Assembly: GCA_964019055.1 (NCBI GenBank)
Contig: OZ025212.1
Span: forward strand, 12,733,391-12,797,390
Direction: 5' to 3'
Length of the DNA: 64,000 bases
Source: Anthopleura xanthogrammica
Lineage: Eukaryota; Cnidaria; Anthozoa; Actiniaria; Actiniidae
The notes beneath the pieces were generated by a model, which searched no databases, was not told the DNA's origin, and was given only the letters and a program-made list of their open reading frames with translations. This document shows positions 30,433 to 42,700 of this stretch, piece by piece. The stretch's first letter is position 1, and each line of letters begins with the position of its first letter. Both the position numbers and the translations under genes were made by a program.

Positions 30433-30494
30433 ATTGGTAACCAATAAATTCAAACGAACCAATCACGAAGCGTAAAAAATATTTTTCAGCCAAT
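30433..30494. promoter_or_regulatory. Cluster of CCAAT boxes in the LBR promoter
   Basis: CCAAT at 30441, 30459 and 30490, and inverted ATTGG at 30433, lie within 62 bases and about 160-220 bases upstream of the LBR start. Multiple CCAAT boxes without a TATA box suggest NF-Y control. This is a motif-based inference. Confidence 0.5.
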
Positions 30495-30652
30495 CAGATC
30501 GCGTCCCGCTCTTTTCGAAAACGACGGTTGATCTGAAGCCACGAACTCATCAACGTGAAAGAAAGATCTATGAAGGAAATACGAGGACTACCTTATTAGA
30601 TTTCCCACTAGATTCATCATTTTTACCTGACGTCGAAAGTCCCTAAAATAAA

Positions 30653-33600
30653 ATGGTTAACACTCGAAGGAATTTTGGTGTCGGAGAGACTGTGTTCGCC
30701 AAATGGCCTGGGAGCCCCAAATATTTCGAGGCGACAGTCGACGAAATACTTGATTCTGAATACAGGGTCACTTTCAAAGATGGAACGAGTATAGAGGTCG
30801 ATAAAACGGATGTATATGTGAGTATTCTAGGGAAAAAAGTTATGTTTAATTTTTCTTAGATGTTTTGGTTCTGTCCAGCTAAAGAATTTCAGCTATCTGT
30901 GTTTTGTTTTATATTTTCTCTACCGTGCAATATCGATATCCTCGTATTATGAACATGAGAATTAAGCTTCAGCTTACATGGCGGAATTTTGGGCTAAAAC
31001 GAATTAAATGTTCATTAAAATATCCCCTTTTAAGTCTTTAAAATATTGTTTTGTAAAAGATTAAGCTTATACCTCGGTAAAGCAAAGATTTAACAAGTAA
31101 CCAAAGGAAAGATTTTGCAAGTTTTCCTGACGTTATGCTAATCTAATTATCTTTTGGAGGAGCTGACTGTCCGTTGATTGTTTATTTGTATTTTTAGAGA
31201 GAAAGCTATTTTCGTTCCCGATCTTCCTCTCCTGCTAGAAGAGGAAGAAGTAGATCCCCTGCTCGGAAGAGATCTCGATCTCGATCTCGTTCGCCAGCTA
31301 GAAAAAAAAGCACTCCTAAAAAACGATCAACAAGCGAAAGCCCACGCCGCGGACGATCTCCTGGTCGACCAAGAAAGCAGAAGACTGAAGAAGTAGAAGT
31401 GGAAACCAAAAAGGTAAAAGAAGAAAAAGAAGCTGAAGAAACTTCAGTCAAAACCTCACAGGTCAAGCAAACGAGGTCAAGCCATGTGGAACAGGAAACT
31501 ACGACTTCTACTCGCCTTACAAGATCAGTTACTAAAAATTTGGTAAAAGAGGAGAAGGAAGCTTTGTTTGACGTAAAGAAACTTGAAGAAATGAAAGAAA
31601 AATCACGCAGGTCTACATCTAGAAGACCAGAGTACGAGTTTGGAGGGCCTTTGGGAGTATTCTTCTTCATGATAGCGTTACCAGCTTTAGTCTATGGTTT
31701 CTATTTCATCTGTAACGGCAAGGAAAGCTCTTGCACCTTTAGGGATTATGAGAAGGTGAAGTTACCAAAAACATGGGAAAAGTATTTCAACGAAGGCAGC
31801 TTAATAGTTGTTGCATGGATCGTGGTTCAAGCTATCCTGTATGCTATTCCAATTGGAAGGGTAAGAATATAGAGAATATTTTAATGTTTTGTAAAAATTC
31901 GGAAACTAAAAACATTACTATCAATTTGGCTTCATTATAGGTGTTGGTAACATATTATCTCCACGTGTTCTGACTTTAAAATTTTGAAAAGCATTTTAAT
32001 GGTTCTTTTGTTTTTTTTCATTGTTACTAGATTGCTCAAGGTGCTGCTTTGCCTGATGGAACCAGGCTGAACTACAGGATCAATGGTAGGGAAAAAACCA
32101 CAAAAATTCTTGGACCACCATCTGCTGCATCTGTTTTTAAGTTCTATTTTCAATTTTTCTCTACTTTCTTAATTCTTTCCTAAATGTCTCTTATCAGTTT
32201 TGAAATGCTTTCCTTTAAACCTAGAAAAAGTCCTCAAAGCAGGGAAGAGAGCCAAGAAATGACTCTTCTCTTTACAACTTTATTGGGCAATAGCTGTTAA
32301 TGCAATATATGAAAATAGTTTAAAGGAAAAGTACATAAATAAAACTACCCAATAGGAAAAGCGCGAACGGGACTCTAAGTCCCATGCTAGGCACTTCCCT
32401 TGAGGACAGACATTATATAAGTAAATGTAAGATAATATATATATATTATAATAAGTAAATTTGTTCTTATCTGTGACACGGACACTCGCGAACTAGTGAC
32501 CATGTGCAAGGCAAGTCGATATCAAATAGACTTTCTAGGAGAGTGCAGTAATTCAGCCTTAGAAACGATTTGATTTGAATGTCGAAAGGCTGGTCAAAAA
32601 ACTAATTAACATTAGTAGGTCCTGTTATAAACTGATGTAGAAAGTTGTCACCCACAAGATGACAGAAGATGTCATCATCCACACGCCCTCCAGAGTTTAT
32701 GGGTGCATTAGGATCAATAGTCCAGTCGATAGCAGGAAAGTTGAAGTCCCCAACAAGGATGATTTGGCATGATTCAGTTGTACCTTGAAGTGCAGAATTT
32801 AGTTCATGTAGGACATCAGGCGTAGAATTGGGAGGACTCGACTCACATACGGCATAGAGTTTGGGAGTCAATTGAAGTGAAAAGTTGTATGCTACCCTCT
32901 ACTCATCTTTTTAAATTCATATTTTTTTAGGGTTCATTGCTCTTGTTTTTGTCATTGCTTGTTTCCTCTATGCTAAAAGCAAGAACGTCCCCTTCACCTA
33001 CGTGTACGACAAGTACCCTGCTCTCATAACGTCAGCTATCATAGCTTCCACTCTGATTGCTGTAATTGTTTACATCAAGGCCAGGGTGGAAGGAACTGGA
33101 CTTTCTTCCACTGGAAACACAGGTAATTAGATTAGAATACAGTATATGATATAGCTTGGCCACAGCACATATTGCCACTGCAGATCCTCCCCACTCCTTG
33201 GAAACTCCACTACCCCTACCAGGGGAGTTATGAATGTTTTCTGGAATAGCCTGAGTATCAGGCTCTCCAAGGCCTGATACTCAGACTAGTTCTGAAAAGT
33301 TCTACACAATATACCCTCCTCAGACCCTCCCCAACCCTTAGAAATTCCAATCCCCTTCCATTGGAGAGGTATGGATGTTTTCTGGAACTACACAATATAC
33401 CCTCCTCAGACCGTCCCCACCCCTTGGAAATTCCAATCCCCCTCCATGGGGGAGGTATGGATATTTTCTAGAACTACACAATATACCCTCCTCAGACCGT
33501 CCCCACCCCTTGGAAATTCCAATCCCCTTCCATGGGAGAGGTATGGATGTTTTCTGGAACCAAATATTTTACACTCTCAACTATACATGTACCATAATTT

Positions 33601-36600
33601 ATTGAGCTATTATCAGTAAGCTAACATTACACAGGAAAAAATATTGAATTTCCAATTAGGTTAAACTGGGATTTTTTTTTTTTTTTTTCCCAATATTGTT
33701 TTATGTAGCACTTTTCCAATATTGGGAAATTCCAAAGGATACCCAAAGATAACCCAAAGATAACCCAATAATTCCCCATTTTTCTCCAAACTGAAAATTC
33801 AATATTTTTTCCTGTGGGATATCTTTAGGTTATCTTTGGGTTATCTTTGGGTTTCCTTTGGAATTTCCCAATATTGGAAAAGTGCTACATAAAACAATAT
33901 TGGGAAAAAATCCCAAGAAAATCCCAGTTTAACCTATTGGAAATTCAATATTTTTTCCTGTGTTAGTTACCGGTATTTTTGTTGTTCAGGTAATGTTCTG
34001 TATGACTTCTTCGTTGGACATCAACTCAACCCAAGGATCGGCAGCTTTGACCTGAAATTTTTTTTTGAAATGAGACCTGGGCTTATTGGTTGGGTAGGTA
34101 CTGATAATTATAATAATATCTTTATTGGATTCAGGGCTTAAAATTATGGCCTGTCAAAGGTCAATGTCCCACCAAATTTGGTACTTGACCCGTCAAATAC
34201 AGTTTTGAATTGACAAAAGTATATAGACCAATATATAGACCAATTTGCCTGTCGTGACTGTTGTCTTGATCAACGTGTAGCAATGAAAACAGTGGTAATG
34301 CTTGCAAATAAAATTAAAAGATGAAAAATTTAACCCTTTCACTCCTACGGCGCCCGAAACCGCCCGTAAAAAATGCACCTTAAATGAAAAATTTCAGCTT
34401 CAACAATTTTGATCAAGTTGACCTAAATACCAGTCTAAAATTTGAACTAGCAAACAGAACAACTTTTAAAATCAAAAAACCTGCACAAATGTCCAAAATT
34501 ATAACGAAAAAAACTTTAAACATTTTTGGAAAACCAAAAACCACTGTTTTTGACATCATTTCCCAAAGCCAAAAATCACGCTTTTTCATCACATTTTTTT
34601 TCATGCAATTTTTATTTCTACTCAAACAATACTCTTACACAGGATAGTTTGGACCTAGTACTTGGCTTTTAGTGCTTTTTTTTTTCATCAATTCCTTCCA
34701 CACGGCGAGCGACATCCCTTTTCTTCGACCCATTTCATCGCTTATCGATTTTCACTACTCTCTTTCGCAATGCATTCTGGGAAAAGTGCGATTTTTTCAA
34801 CAGGACAGTTGTCCGCCCCCACATTTCAAGAATTTTTTAGAAGTGTCGAGCCACTAGGTCCTACTGCCCAAATATCAGCTTCACACCATTCTCCACAAGC
34901 CAAATATTAAATAAAATGCCTCGGTAGGTCCTTGCTGTTCATTGTTTCAGAGCTCATAGGATAATCGCGCCAAAAATTCTAACTCGTACGAATGTACATG
35001 ATCTACGAACTTTTGACACTAAAATCCCTTGCATACTCTCAGTTCTTCGAGATCATGCTGATTTAAGCTGTCTTAGGGCTTAATGATGCCCTCCAGCACT
35101 CCATAGATGAACAAAATGGCTCTCAAAATCTCTGGTTTTCGAAAATAGTCGAAAACAAGGCAGCCCAATTCCAAGAATAACGGCTTCAAGCGGCAACTAA
35201 TTATGCAGCCAGTAAACGTCATCCCTCATTTACATAAAACACTGACCGAGTCAATCAAAACTCCAAATATGGTCTTGCTAGGGCTTGGAGAACGTTTAGG
35301 TCCAGAAAAACACTGAAAAACCTCAAAACCTCCAGGAGTCAAAGGGTTAAATATCAAATTATTAAAGTACTAATTATTTTTTTTACTTAGTGTATTTTTG
35401 TGATGACATTGCATATTTTTAATTGACAGGTGATCATCAACTTTTGTATGGCTAGTCAGGAATACAAAAATTTTGGTGCTGTATCACCATCTATGATCAT
35501 GGTCTGTATTTTCCAGCTCGTCTATGTTTTGGATGCCCTGCTATTTGAGGTAAATGTTGACATTGACCATGGGTGTTCTGCATGTTCTCTCTTCCATACC
35601 CAATTAGGGGTAGTTCAGTGATTAGCAATAGGGGTGGTTCAGTGATTAGCAATAGGGGTGGTTCAGTGATTAGCAATAGGGGTGGTTCAGTGATTAGCAA
35701 TAGGGGTGGTTCAGTGATTAGCAATAGGGGTGGTTCAGGGATTAGCAATAGGGGTGGTTCAGGGATTAGCAATAGGGGTGGTTCAGTGATTAGCAATAGG
35801 GGTGGTTCAGTGATTAGGGGTGGTTCAGTGATAAGGATGTGCTGCTGGGATCCCAAAACCCTGACCCTACCTTAAAGACAAGAACATGCCTTCACCAACT
35901 TTTTTTGTAGCATAGCATGAGTGTTCTGTTCAGACCCCTCTCAACCTCCATCTCCTGAGGGAATACCATTCAAATCAGTCGTCAAACTAGGGATTACAGC
36001 TATCTTGTATATACTGAACAGCCTAAGATAAAACTGTTTCAAATATTTTTTGCCTGTTACCTCCTTGTAAGCCACTCTTACAATTTGATTTTGCACTGAA
36101 AGATTGCAGCATCTGTCATGCCACTCACTAAAGTATAAGTCTCCTAAGCAGCCGCTGTTAGGGTATGACCTTAACAGCAGCTGCATAGGAGACTACTGCA
36201 GTATGTGTGTTCAACAATGCTGGCAGCATAAAAATGTCCAAACTTTTGAACTTTTAGCACAATACATTCTTTCTGACATGACACACTGCAATTGCGATTT
36301 TGGGTTACACTTTACAAGAAATATCTAAGATGGCTTAGCCAGAACATGAAAAATTGTAGGATGCAGCAGTGGCTTTAGAGAACTTTAGAGGTTAAGTTGA
36401 ACCAATAAATCAAATCTTAGTTTTTTTAACTCAATGTTTTGTTATCTATTTTAGGCTTCTATCTTGACGACCATCGACATTGTTCATGAAGGCTTTGGGT
36501 TCATGCTGTCCTTTGGGAACATCGTTTTTGTGCCGTTCATGTTCTCTCTTCAAGCAAAATATCTGGCTGATCATCAAGTGTATATTGCTTGGCAATTCAT

Positions 36601-38291
36601 CGTCGCTATCATTATTCTCAAAGGTAACACAATACAATAGGGAAAACGTTTTTGAAAGAATATACTGAATTGTTTATTCTTTGTGCACGCATCAAAGACT
36701 TTCTTTAAAATCCTTCAGTGCAAAACATGACTTTTGTAAAATTGATTTTGAAAGCATTTAGTTGATGGGAAAATGTTATATTTTAACCATGAAGGTACAT
36801 TCATTTTCATAAGTTGGTTGGCTCAGAGAGAATGCTAACCACTATCTGAATAAGAGGACTTAAAATTGCATTATTATTGGTTAACTATAAAATAAATCAT
36901 TTCTTTCCCAAATCTCTCAGCTGTTGGCTTTGTTATTTTCCGTGGTTCCAACCTGCAGAAAGACTACTTCAAGCTGCAACCAAATGATCCTGATTTCCAA
37001 GGTATGTGGAACTGATATCTTCTATAACTCCTTTCTAAAAGACATACGGTAGTCTACAGAAACTTCTTATGTTCAGTTCCCCTCTCCTTTTGAGAGGTTG
37101 GAGAGGAATTATTGTAGTTGGAGAAGGCACCGCTTCATTTTTGAGATTATCTCAATACCTTTAGATTTTCGCACAAGACTGCCTGAAATATCTGTCTACA
37201 AGTGTTGAAGTCGTTTGCTGCTTTTTCTTGTAGAAAAGGAAACGATCCTGACAGCAAGTGGAAGGAGGCTGATGGTTTTTGGTTGGTGGAGGCTGGTTCG
37301 CCATCCCAACTACCTTGGTGACATTCTGATGGCTGTGTCCTGGTCTCTAACCTGTGGTAAGTGTTGTCACATTTCCTGGAAATTGTATTCTTGGTATTGG
37401 TACCAGTAGCAATAGCTGAGGGTGGTTGTAGTCACCTTTGCAGCATATGGTAGGTGGTAGGTCAGTGTATTGGTATTGTTGTGGTAATAACAGGAGCTGC
37501 TGCTGCTGCTGTAGTAATAGTTGTTGCTGTTGTTTTAATGGTGATAGTGGTGGTGGTGTTTGATGAAAAACCATGTTACACAAGGCATTCAAATACAAGT
37601 TGTAACAGACCACCTTCACAAGATATGTTGTCAAGCTTGCTGCTGCTGTTGTCAGTAAGTGTTGTTGATGATGGTGATGGTGTTTGATGAAAAACCATGT
37701 TACACAAGGCATTCAAACACAAGTTGTAACAGACCACCTTCACAAGATATGTTGTCAAGCTTGCTGCTGCTGTTGTCAGTAATTGTTGTTGATGATGGTT
37801 ACACAAGGCATTCAGCTACGAGTTGTAACACATTACCTTTGCAAGATAAGTTGTCAACGTTGCTGCAGTAGTTATTATTCTTGTTGATGATGGATAGTGG
37901 TGTTTGATGAAAGGCAATGTTATGCACCTCAATGCACAAGGCATTCAACTACAAGTTGCAACATGCCTTTGCAAGATAAGTTGACAAGCTTGCTGCTGTA
38001 GTTGTTAGTATGTTCTTGTATTAAATGGGCATGAAAGTATCAGTGTAAGTGTATATTCTAAACTTTGTGCTAGGGAGTTCCATAAAAAAAAAAACATTTT
38101 CTAAATAAGCAATATTCATCAATTTTCCAGGATTTTCTCACCTGATTCCATGGTTTTACCCCATCTACCTGATCTGCCTGCTGTTCCACCGCCAACGACG
38201 AGTCGAAGCCTTATGCATCAAGAAATATGGCAAAAGTTACGAGGAGTACTGCAGAAGAGTTCCCTATAGGATCATTCCTCTCATCTACTAG
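30653..38291 (+). CDS. LBR: Lamin B receptor (Tudor, RS-rich arm, sterol C14-reductase domain)
   Basis: Ten exons: 30653-30817, 31198-31860, 32031-32085, 32931-33122, 33990-34093, 35430-35549, 36455-36623, 36921-37001, 37234-37356, 38131-38291. All GT-AG, one frame, 610 aa (human LBR is 615). Residues 1-60 form a Tudor domain ([19 protein letters not shown]). Residues 60-105 are RS/SPxR-rich ([10 protein letters not shown]), as in the nucleoplasmic arm that binds chromatin and SR kinases. The rest to about 200 is charged and may be coiled. From about 203 a multi-pass ERG4/ERG24 domain begins. It includes [14 protein letters not shown], the signature [18 protein letters not shown] and a C-terminal NADPH-site block [18 protein letters not shown]. 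It ends [20 protein letters not shown]. Expected at the inner nuclear membrane and ER. Catalytic residues look intact, so Delta14-sterol reductase activity is possible. Even in an animal that cannot make sterols from scratch, this could act on dietary sterols. Confidence 0.97.
32338..32873 (-). mobile_element. Non-LTR retrotransposon remnant (endonuclease fragment) in LBR intron 3
   Basis: On the minus strand 32871-32602 encodes a peptide with [18 protein letters not shown], the conserved GDFN core of the apurinic-like endonuclease of CR1/L2-type LINEs. There is an open frame before and after but no reverse transcriptase. The lower part (32338-32600) has a (TA)n tract and sequence that may be a LINE-derived 3' end or another element. 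The fragment is antisense to LBR. Confidence 0.75.
33216..33560. repeat. 86-bp tandem repeat in LBR intron 4
   Basis: Units begin CTACACAATATACCCTCCTC at 33302, 33388 and 33474, exactly 86 apart. Each contains CCTTGGAAATTCCAATCCCC and GGAGGTATGGAT. A diverged part-unit lies upstream. Internal GGAAATTCC is a near palindrome. Confidence 0.9.
33631..33962. mobile_element. Long fold-back element in LBR intron 4
   Basis: The left arm from ACAGGAAAAAATATTGAATT through AACTGGGATTTT, CCCAATATTG and ACCCAAAGATAACCC pairs with the right arm reading the complement up to AATATTTTTTCCTGT. The arms are about 130 bases each with a 60-base centre. A third copy of the end (TTCAATATTTTTTCCTGTG) is in the centre, so it may be a nested or rearranged pair. 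Confidence 0.85.
34136..34217. mobile_element. M1 element, truncated copy, in LBR intron 5
   Basis: CAGGGCTTAAAATTATGGCC followed by GTCAAAGGTCAATGT and AATTTGGTACTTGACCCGTC matches the M1 family. The second half is missing. It is about 110 bases left of the piggyBac-like element. Confidence 0.7.
34330..35350. mobile_element. piggyBac-like non-autonomous element (TTAA-flanked, about 1.0 kb)
   Basis: TTAA at 34330-34333 and 35347-35350 flank an element beginning CCCTTTCACTCCT and ending AGGAGTCAAAGGG. This gives 13-bp terminal inverted repeats with one mismatch. TTAA target sites with CCYTTT-type ends are diagnostic of piggyBac. The 1013-bp interior holds only short open frames with no transposase, so it depended on an autonomous relative. 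It lies in LBR intron 5. Confidence 0.85.
35606..35832. repeat. 24-bp minisatellite in LBR intron 6
   Basis: About nine to ten copies of a 24-mer containing GGTGGTTCAGTGATTAGCAA and ATAGG. The unit length is divisible by 3, so both strands read open (SVISNRGG or ITEPPLLL repeats). The array lies wholly inside the intron after exon 6 and is not part of LBR. Confidence 0.95.
37470..38015. repeat. About 120-bp tandem repeats plus CTG/GTT-rich tract in LBR intron 9
   Basis: A block with GTTTGATGAAAAACCATG, TTACACAAGGCATTCAA and GATATGTTGTCAAGCTTGCT recurs about four times with increasing divergence from 37548 to 38015. It is preceded by a GCTGCTGCTGTAGTA-like tract. No conserved coding frame. 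Confidence 0.85.
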
Positions 38292-39778
38292 TCACAAGGT
38301 GGGACGATAAAGAGTTTCCAAAGTAGCTTGTTTCTGAGTTTATGAAAAATACAGAAACAAGATGTGTACAAAATGCTAGACAAAGATTTTAGTGGTAGCT
38401 AACTTATATAGAGTCAAACGTTCTTCTCATACTTTTATGCCATCGTATAATTGATATTTTGTATTCAGTTTTTTACTCGTTTTTCGCGAGTTGCAAGTGA
38501 AACTATGCCAGGCAAAAAAAAACTTGTACAGCTAGTCCTGCAACAATGTTGCAAATGTTGCTCGTATTACCACTTGAACAACAAATTTTCTTTGTTGAAC
38601 AAAGTCAGGGGTGAATCCAGGGGAGGGGCGCAGGGGGTGCGCACCCCCCCAGAGAAACTTTGTCCCCCTATTTTGAAGATACCTATATGAATTGATGTTT
38701 TATTTCTTTGATTCTGAGGGTTGCACCCCTACCTGACTTTGTACCCTGCACCCCTCCCTGAACAAAAACCCAGATCTGCCTCTGAAAGTTGCAGCTCTTT
38801 CGACTCTATAACAAAGAATATCGGTTGCGTGTGGATAGTTAAGTACCTTAGAAATTATATTCAAATTTTGTACAATTCCCAGGAAAACGAAAAGCAAAAG
38901 TTAGTCTGTCCTATCTCTCAAAATGATGTAGTTTGCGTTGTATACGTCGTAGAATCATTCATTTGCCATCCCTGTAAGACTGCATACAAGTCATAAAGAT
39001 TTAGACAGGGTTTTTAGTGAACAATAAATATTTATTTTGCTTAACTTTACAGGGAAAAACCCATATAAGCAAGTCAGTGTTGTGCTTTTGACCAACAATT
39101 CTCTAAGAATGCGATTTTTTTGTGTTTTTGCGAACCCAAAAGTTGAAGCAATTTTTGGGGTCGGACAAAACTTCGATGACAATTTTTTGGTACCTATTAT
39201 TCTAAAGGAATTTATAACTAGTTTTAGAAAGACATGGAATTTATTTTGGAGAGTTCTTGATTTTTAGATATTGTAAATAACACATATTCAAACATTTGCA
39301 TTATTTTAGATTATCAGTATTGTTAGAAAAGTTTGGATTTTAACTTCCCCGTGATTGGCTGAAGAAGGAAAATTCCATTGAAAAGCCATATCAGTGTTAT
39401 GTGACGTAAATTTACTTTCCAACTCGCACAAGCTTCGCTGTATGTGGCAAATACTTCTATCATAAATATATAATCTTGTTTATAACTTAATCTCTAGTCT
39501 TTTCAGTGCATATTTTATTCAATAAAGGTATTTTAATCTTGTTCCATGTGTATTTTTTTAATAATTTGCTTGTTTTAATTCATTACAATTATTCCATTTG
39601 CTTTAAAAAATTTTCTTTGAAAAAAATTGAAGCAAGTTCAAATGTAATATATTTGCGAATTGCATCACCCCAGTCCTTTTCACTGAACCCAGTATGAATG
39701 ACATTGCCCCCTCCCCTCCCCTCCCATGCAAAATTTCCCTCGCGATAATAATAAACAAAAAATGTCAAAAAGGAAAAA
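38292..39778. other. LBR 3' flank and intergenic region to calmodulin-like gene A
   Basis: Contains an inverted-repeat element at 38607-38787 and AATAAA signals at 39023 and 39521 that could end the LBR transcript. LBR (+) and gene A (-) are convergent. No other coding model is seen. Confidence 0.5.
38607..38787. mobile_element. hAT-like non-autonomous element
   Basis: Left end GTCAGGGGTGAATCCAGGGG and right end CCCAGATCTGCCTCTGAAAG are inverted repeats of the CAGGGGCGGATCCAGG type seen in many hAT-derived miniature elements. Its interior has GTGCGCACCCCCC and TTGCACCCCT. A fragment with the same left end is at 56811. Confidence 0.6.
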
Positions 39779-42700
39779 TTAGCTTTGCTCATTATGGTCC
39801 TTCAGAAGTTTCAAGAACTCTGAAAATGAAAGAGAAACAGTAGTTCAAGATAAAGCAAATTTTGTATACGATTGAAAAGGGACAGTGCGGGGTCGCGGTT
39901 CGGATTCTTGACATCCCAAACAAATCGCGCGAGATTCTTTACTCAAACACGGCAAAGTGACTTTTTCATAGTCGTACGAAATTTTGTTCTATGGTGGATG
40001 GGGTCCTGCACACTTTTCTTTTAGAGGCAGGAATATATACTGTTCATGTGCTTCGATTTATTTCCTAAGAATTTATTTTAGTTTCTTTACCTTCGAAGTT
40101 GATTCCTCCATCACCATCGATATCTGCTTGTTTAATCAATTCCTCTGCTGCATCATCAGTTACTTCACATCCCATTCCCGATAAGACGAACTTCAACTCA
40201 TCAGCACTGATCACACCGTTGCCGTTTTTATCGAAAAGACTGAAAGCGTCTCTCAGGTCTTGCTCTGAAGAATCTTCTTCGGACTTTTTTGCCATAATTT
40301 CCAGAAACTCTAGTAAGTCTATGGTGCCACTGGCTAGAAATGAAAAGATGAATGAATAAATGAATGAGCGGGAGGATGGATGGGTGCATGTGTCAAATGA
40401 AGGAATAAAAGAATAAGTGGATGAATGCAAGCGAATAAGACTTATTAGTGAATGAATGAATATTGGGGGGGGGGGGGGGGGGTGGATGGATGGATGGATT
40501 AGTGAGTGATTAACACAAGGAGTGAATGAATGAATTAGTTAATGAAGAGAGCGAGTGGATTTGTATTGGCAACAAAGTTATGCAGTTTATATTGCGCAAC
40601 ATTTTTGCTTTGTAAGCTGCAAAGCAAAATTAATGTTGCTCGTATTCACACCCAAGATGCAACAAGTTTTCAGTTCTGTGCAAAGCATAAAGATCCTTTT
40701 TACTTCTACCGTCTTTATCAGCAACAGTGATTATTTCTTGCAGCTCTTTCGGTGAAGGGTTGTGGCCAATAGATCTCATGATCACCCCAAGCTCTTCAGC
40801 ACTAAGATGACCATCACCGTCTTGGTCAAAATCGTTGAATGCCTTTGTAAACTCTGAAAAAGAAAGAGAAACCACATTTCAAGATGTGCAAGATTCACAG
40901 ACAATCTTCAACAATGGCGAATTAAGTCAAGCGTGAAGAAAAATCTCGATATATTTGAGAATTCTGTATTTTTCCATGTCATGGTATCAAAGAAGAAGCA
41001 CTTTGCACCTAACTCGCGCCTCTAGACTCTGGAACTCTCACTACTGTCAATGTTCTCAAACTACATAGATTAAGATAGGTTTGAGTATACGAATATTTTT
41101 TTCTTTATTTCTATGCTTATTAGCCTCTTTACATTCTAGTTTGCTTCATTTTCTCTGGGCCAAGATATTCTTCAGCTAGTGAAAATTATATAACCCCGTT
41201 TTCAATTTTCTCGTAATATGCTGGAAGAGTATTGCATACACATACCATTTATTTGCCCTTCGGTAAGCTTGAATGCCTGGAATAAAAACATGGAGTTAGA
41301 CAATAGTGTCAATAAAAACTCAAAAAAATAAGCATGATTACTTTGATGAAGCAATGTAAAATGTTCGTCGCACAAGTTATCTTACTTTACGTTAAAACAC
41401 TGTAAAGTAAAAAAAAAAAAAAATAAGAAAAAATTATAACCGAGGCATACAAAGCTAAAGTGACAAAATGAAACGAAGTTCAAAACTGTACGGTTTCAAA
41501 AAATTGTTAAAATTGCCATTGTGATTCAGCGGTTCTTGAGAGCGCGCACGCCCGTGGGCTCAAATCGAACGTTCAAAAGTAGGCAGCCATCTTTTAAGCA
41601 TTTTTTTCTGTGAAACTTTTTTATCTTGACGATGAATGTGCAGACATCAAAATATCATCTTATATATACATTTTAGTTTTAGTTTACATATTTTCGAATC
41701 TTTTGTTTTCGTTACGCACGTACGCCATTTTGCCCCGCTGGTCGACTTTCGTTCGCAGTGGGCTTTATTTACCATTCCCTACCAGAGAGTTTCCTGACTC
41801 TGCTAGCAGCTAGGTAATATTTACCAGTATTGATGATACATGATAATCAACTTGTAGATCTATATTCTTATCAGATTTAAACACTTCGACCGCGAAGGAA
41901 CCTTTATCTATCACTCAGGCACAATTCAAAAGATTCTTTCTTTGAGCACCCTACTGTGGTTAGTACAGCGAGTCTTTTTGTCTGTACAATCTACACACGG
42001 TTTTGTGTCTACCGTTGCTGTGAACAACCATTTATTCCGCAAAAACGACCTAGGAGATAATCTGATCCAAACGTTGACCGTTCTATCTCCTTACACCTGT
42101 TTGAATAGATCTGCCAAGGTCATTAGAGTTAAATATATCTATTGTTTCAAAGATATAATCACAAATGCAAACATCCCTTTCCATGTTCGATTTAATGTTA
42201 ATTCATATAGACATCTATTTTCACTCCCCAAAAATATGATTTACGTGTAAACACTTACGAGCAATCGCTTTAGGAGCTCTAGCCTCAGGGTATAAGTGTT
42301 ATAACAATCGCAGCCTTTAAAATTTTGGCCAAAACTGCGAAAAAATCGAACACAAAGCCGCCGATGTTTTGTATTTTTCTCTCCTAGTGAGCTGTAACTG
42401 CATAGCAAATAGTCATGGCCTATCAGAAAGCCGAAGATCCATGCCATTTCGCCCCACATGTTTTAAATCTCAATACTAGGGATTAAGCACTAATGAATTA
42501 ATCATCAAAACCATAAGAAATAAAAAAAAATTGTTTTTCCGTGATTCGATTCACAAATTATTTCATACCGTAAAATGTTAAAAAATTCCTGGTCAAAATT
42601 TCTAAAATAAAGTTTCAACTATATTTTTCAAATTTTGAAGGCTAGAGAATTGTGTCTACATTATCAAGGAAAAAAGATAGAAATCAGTGTTGTATGTACT

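Noticed and set aside
32602..32871. Protein-coding gene with an endonuclease domain
   Set aside because: Only a short endonuclease piece without reverse transcriptase, antisense within an LBR intron; a LINE remnant.
34384..34910. Short coding genes between LBR exons 5 and 6
   Set aside because: They fall inside the TTAA-flanked element and show no domain or conserved motif.
35497..35875. SVISNRGG and ITEPPLLL repeat proteins
   Set aside because: A 24-bp minisatellite, divisible by three, wholly inside an LBR intron. Donor and acceptor phases skip it.
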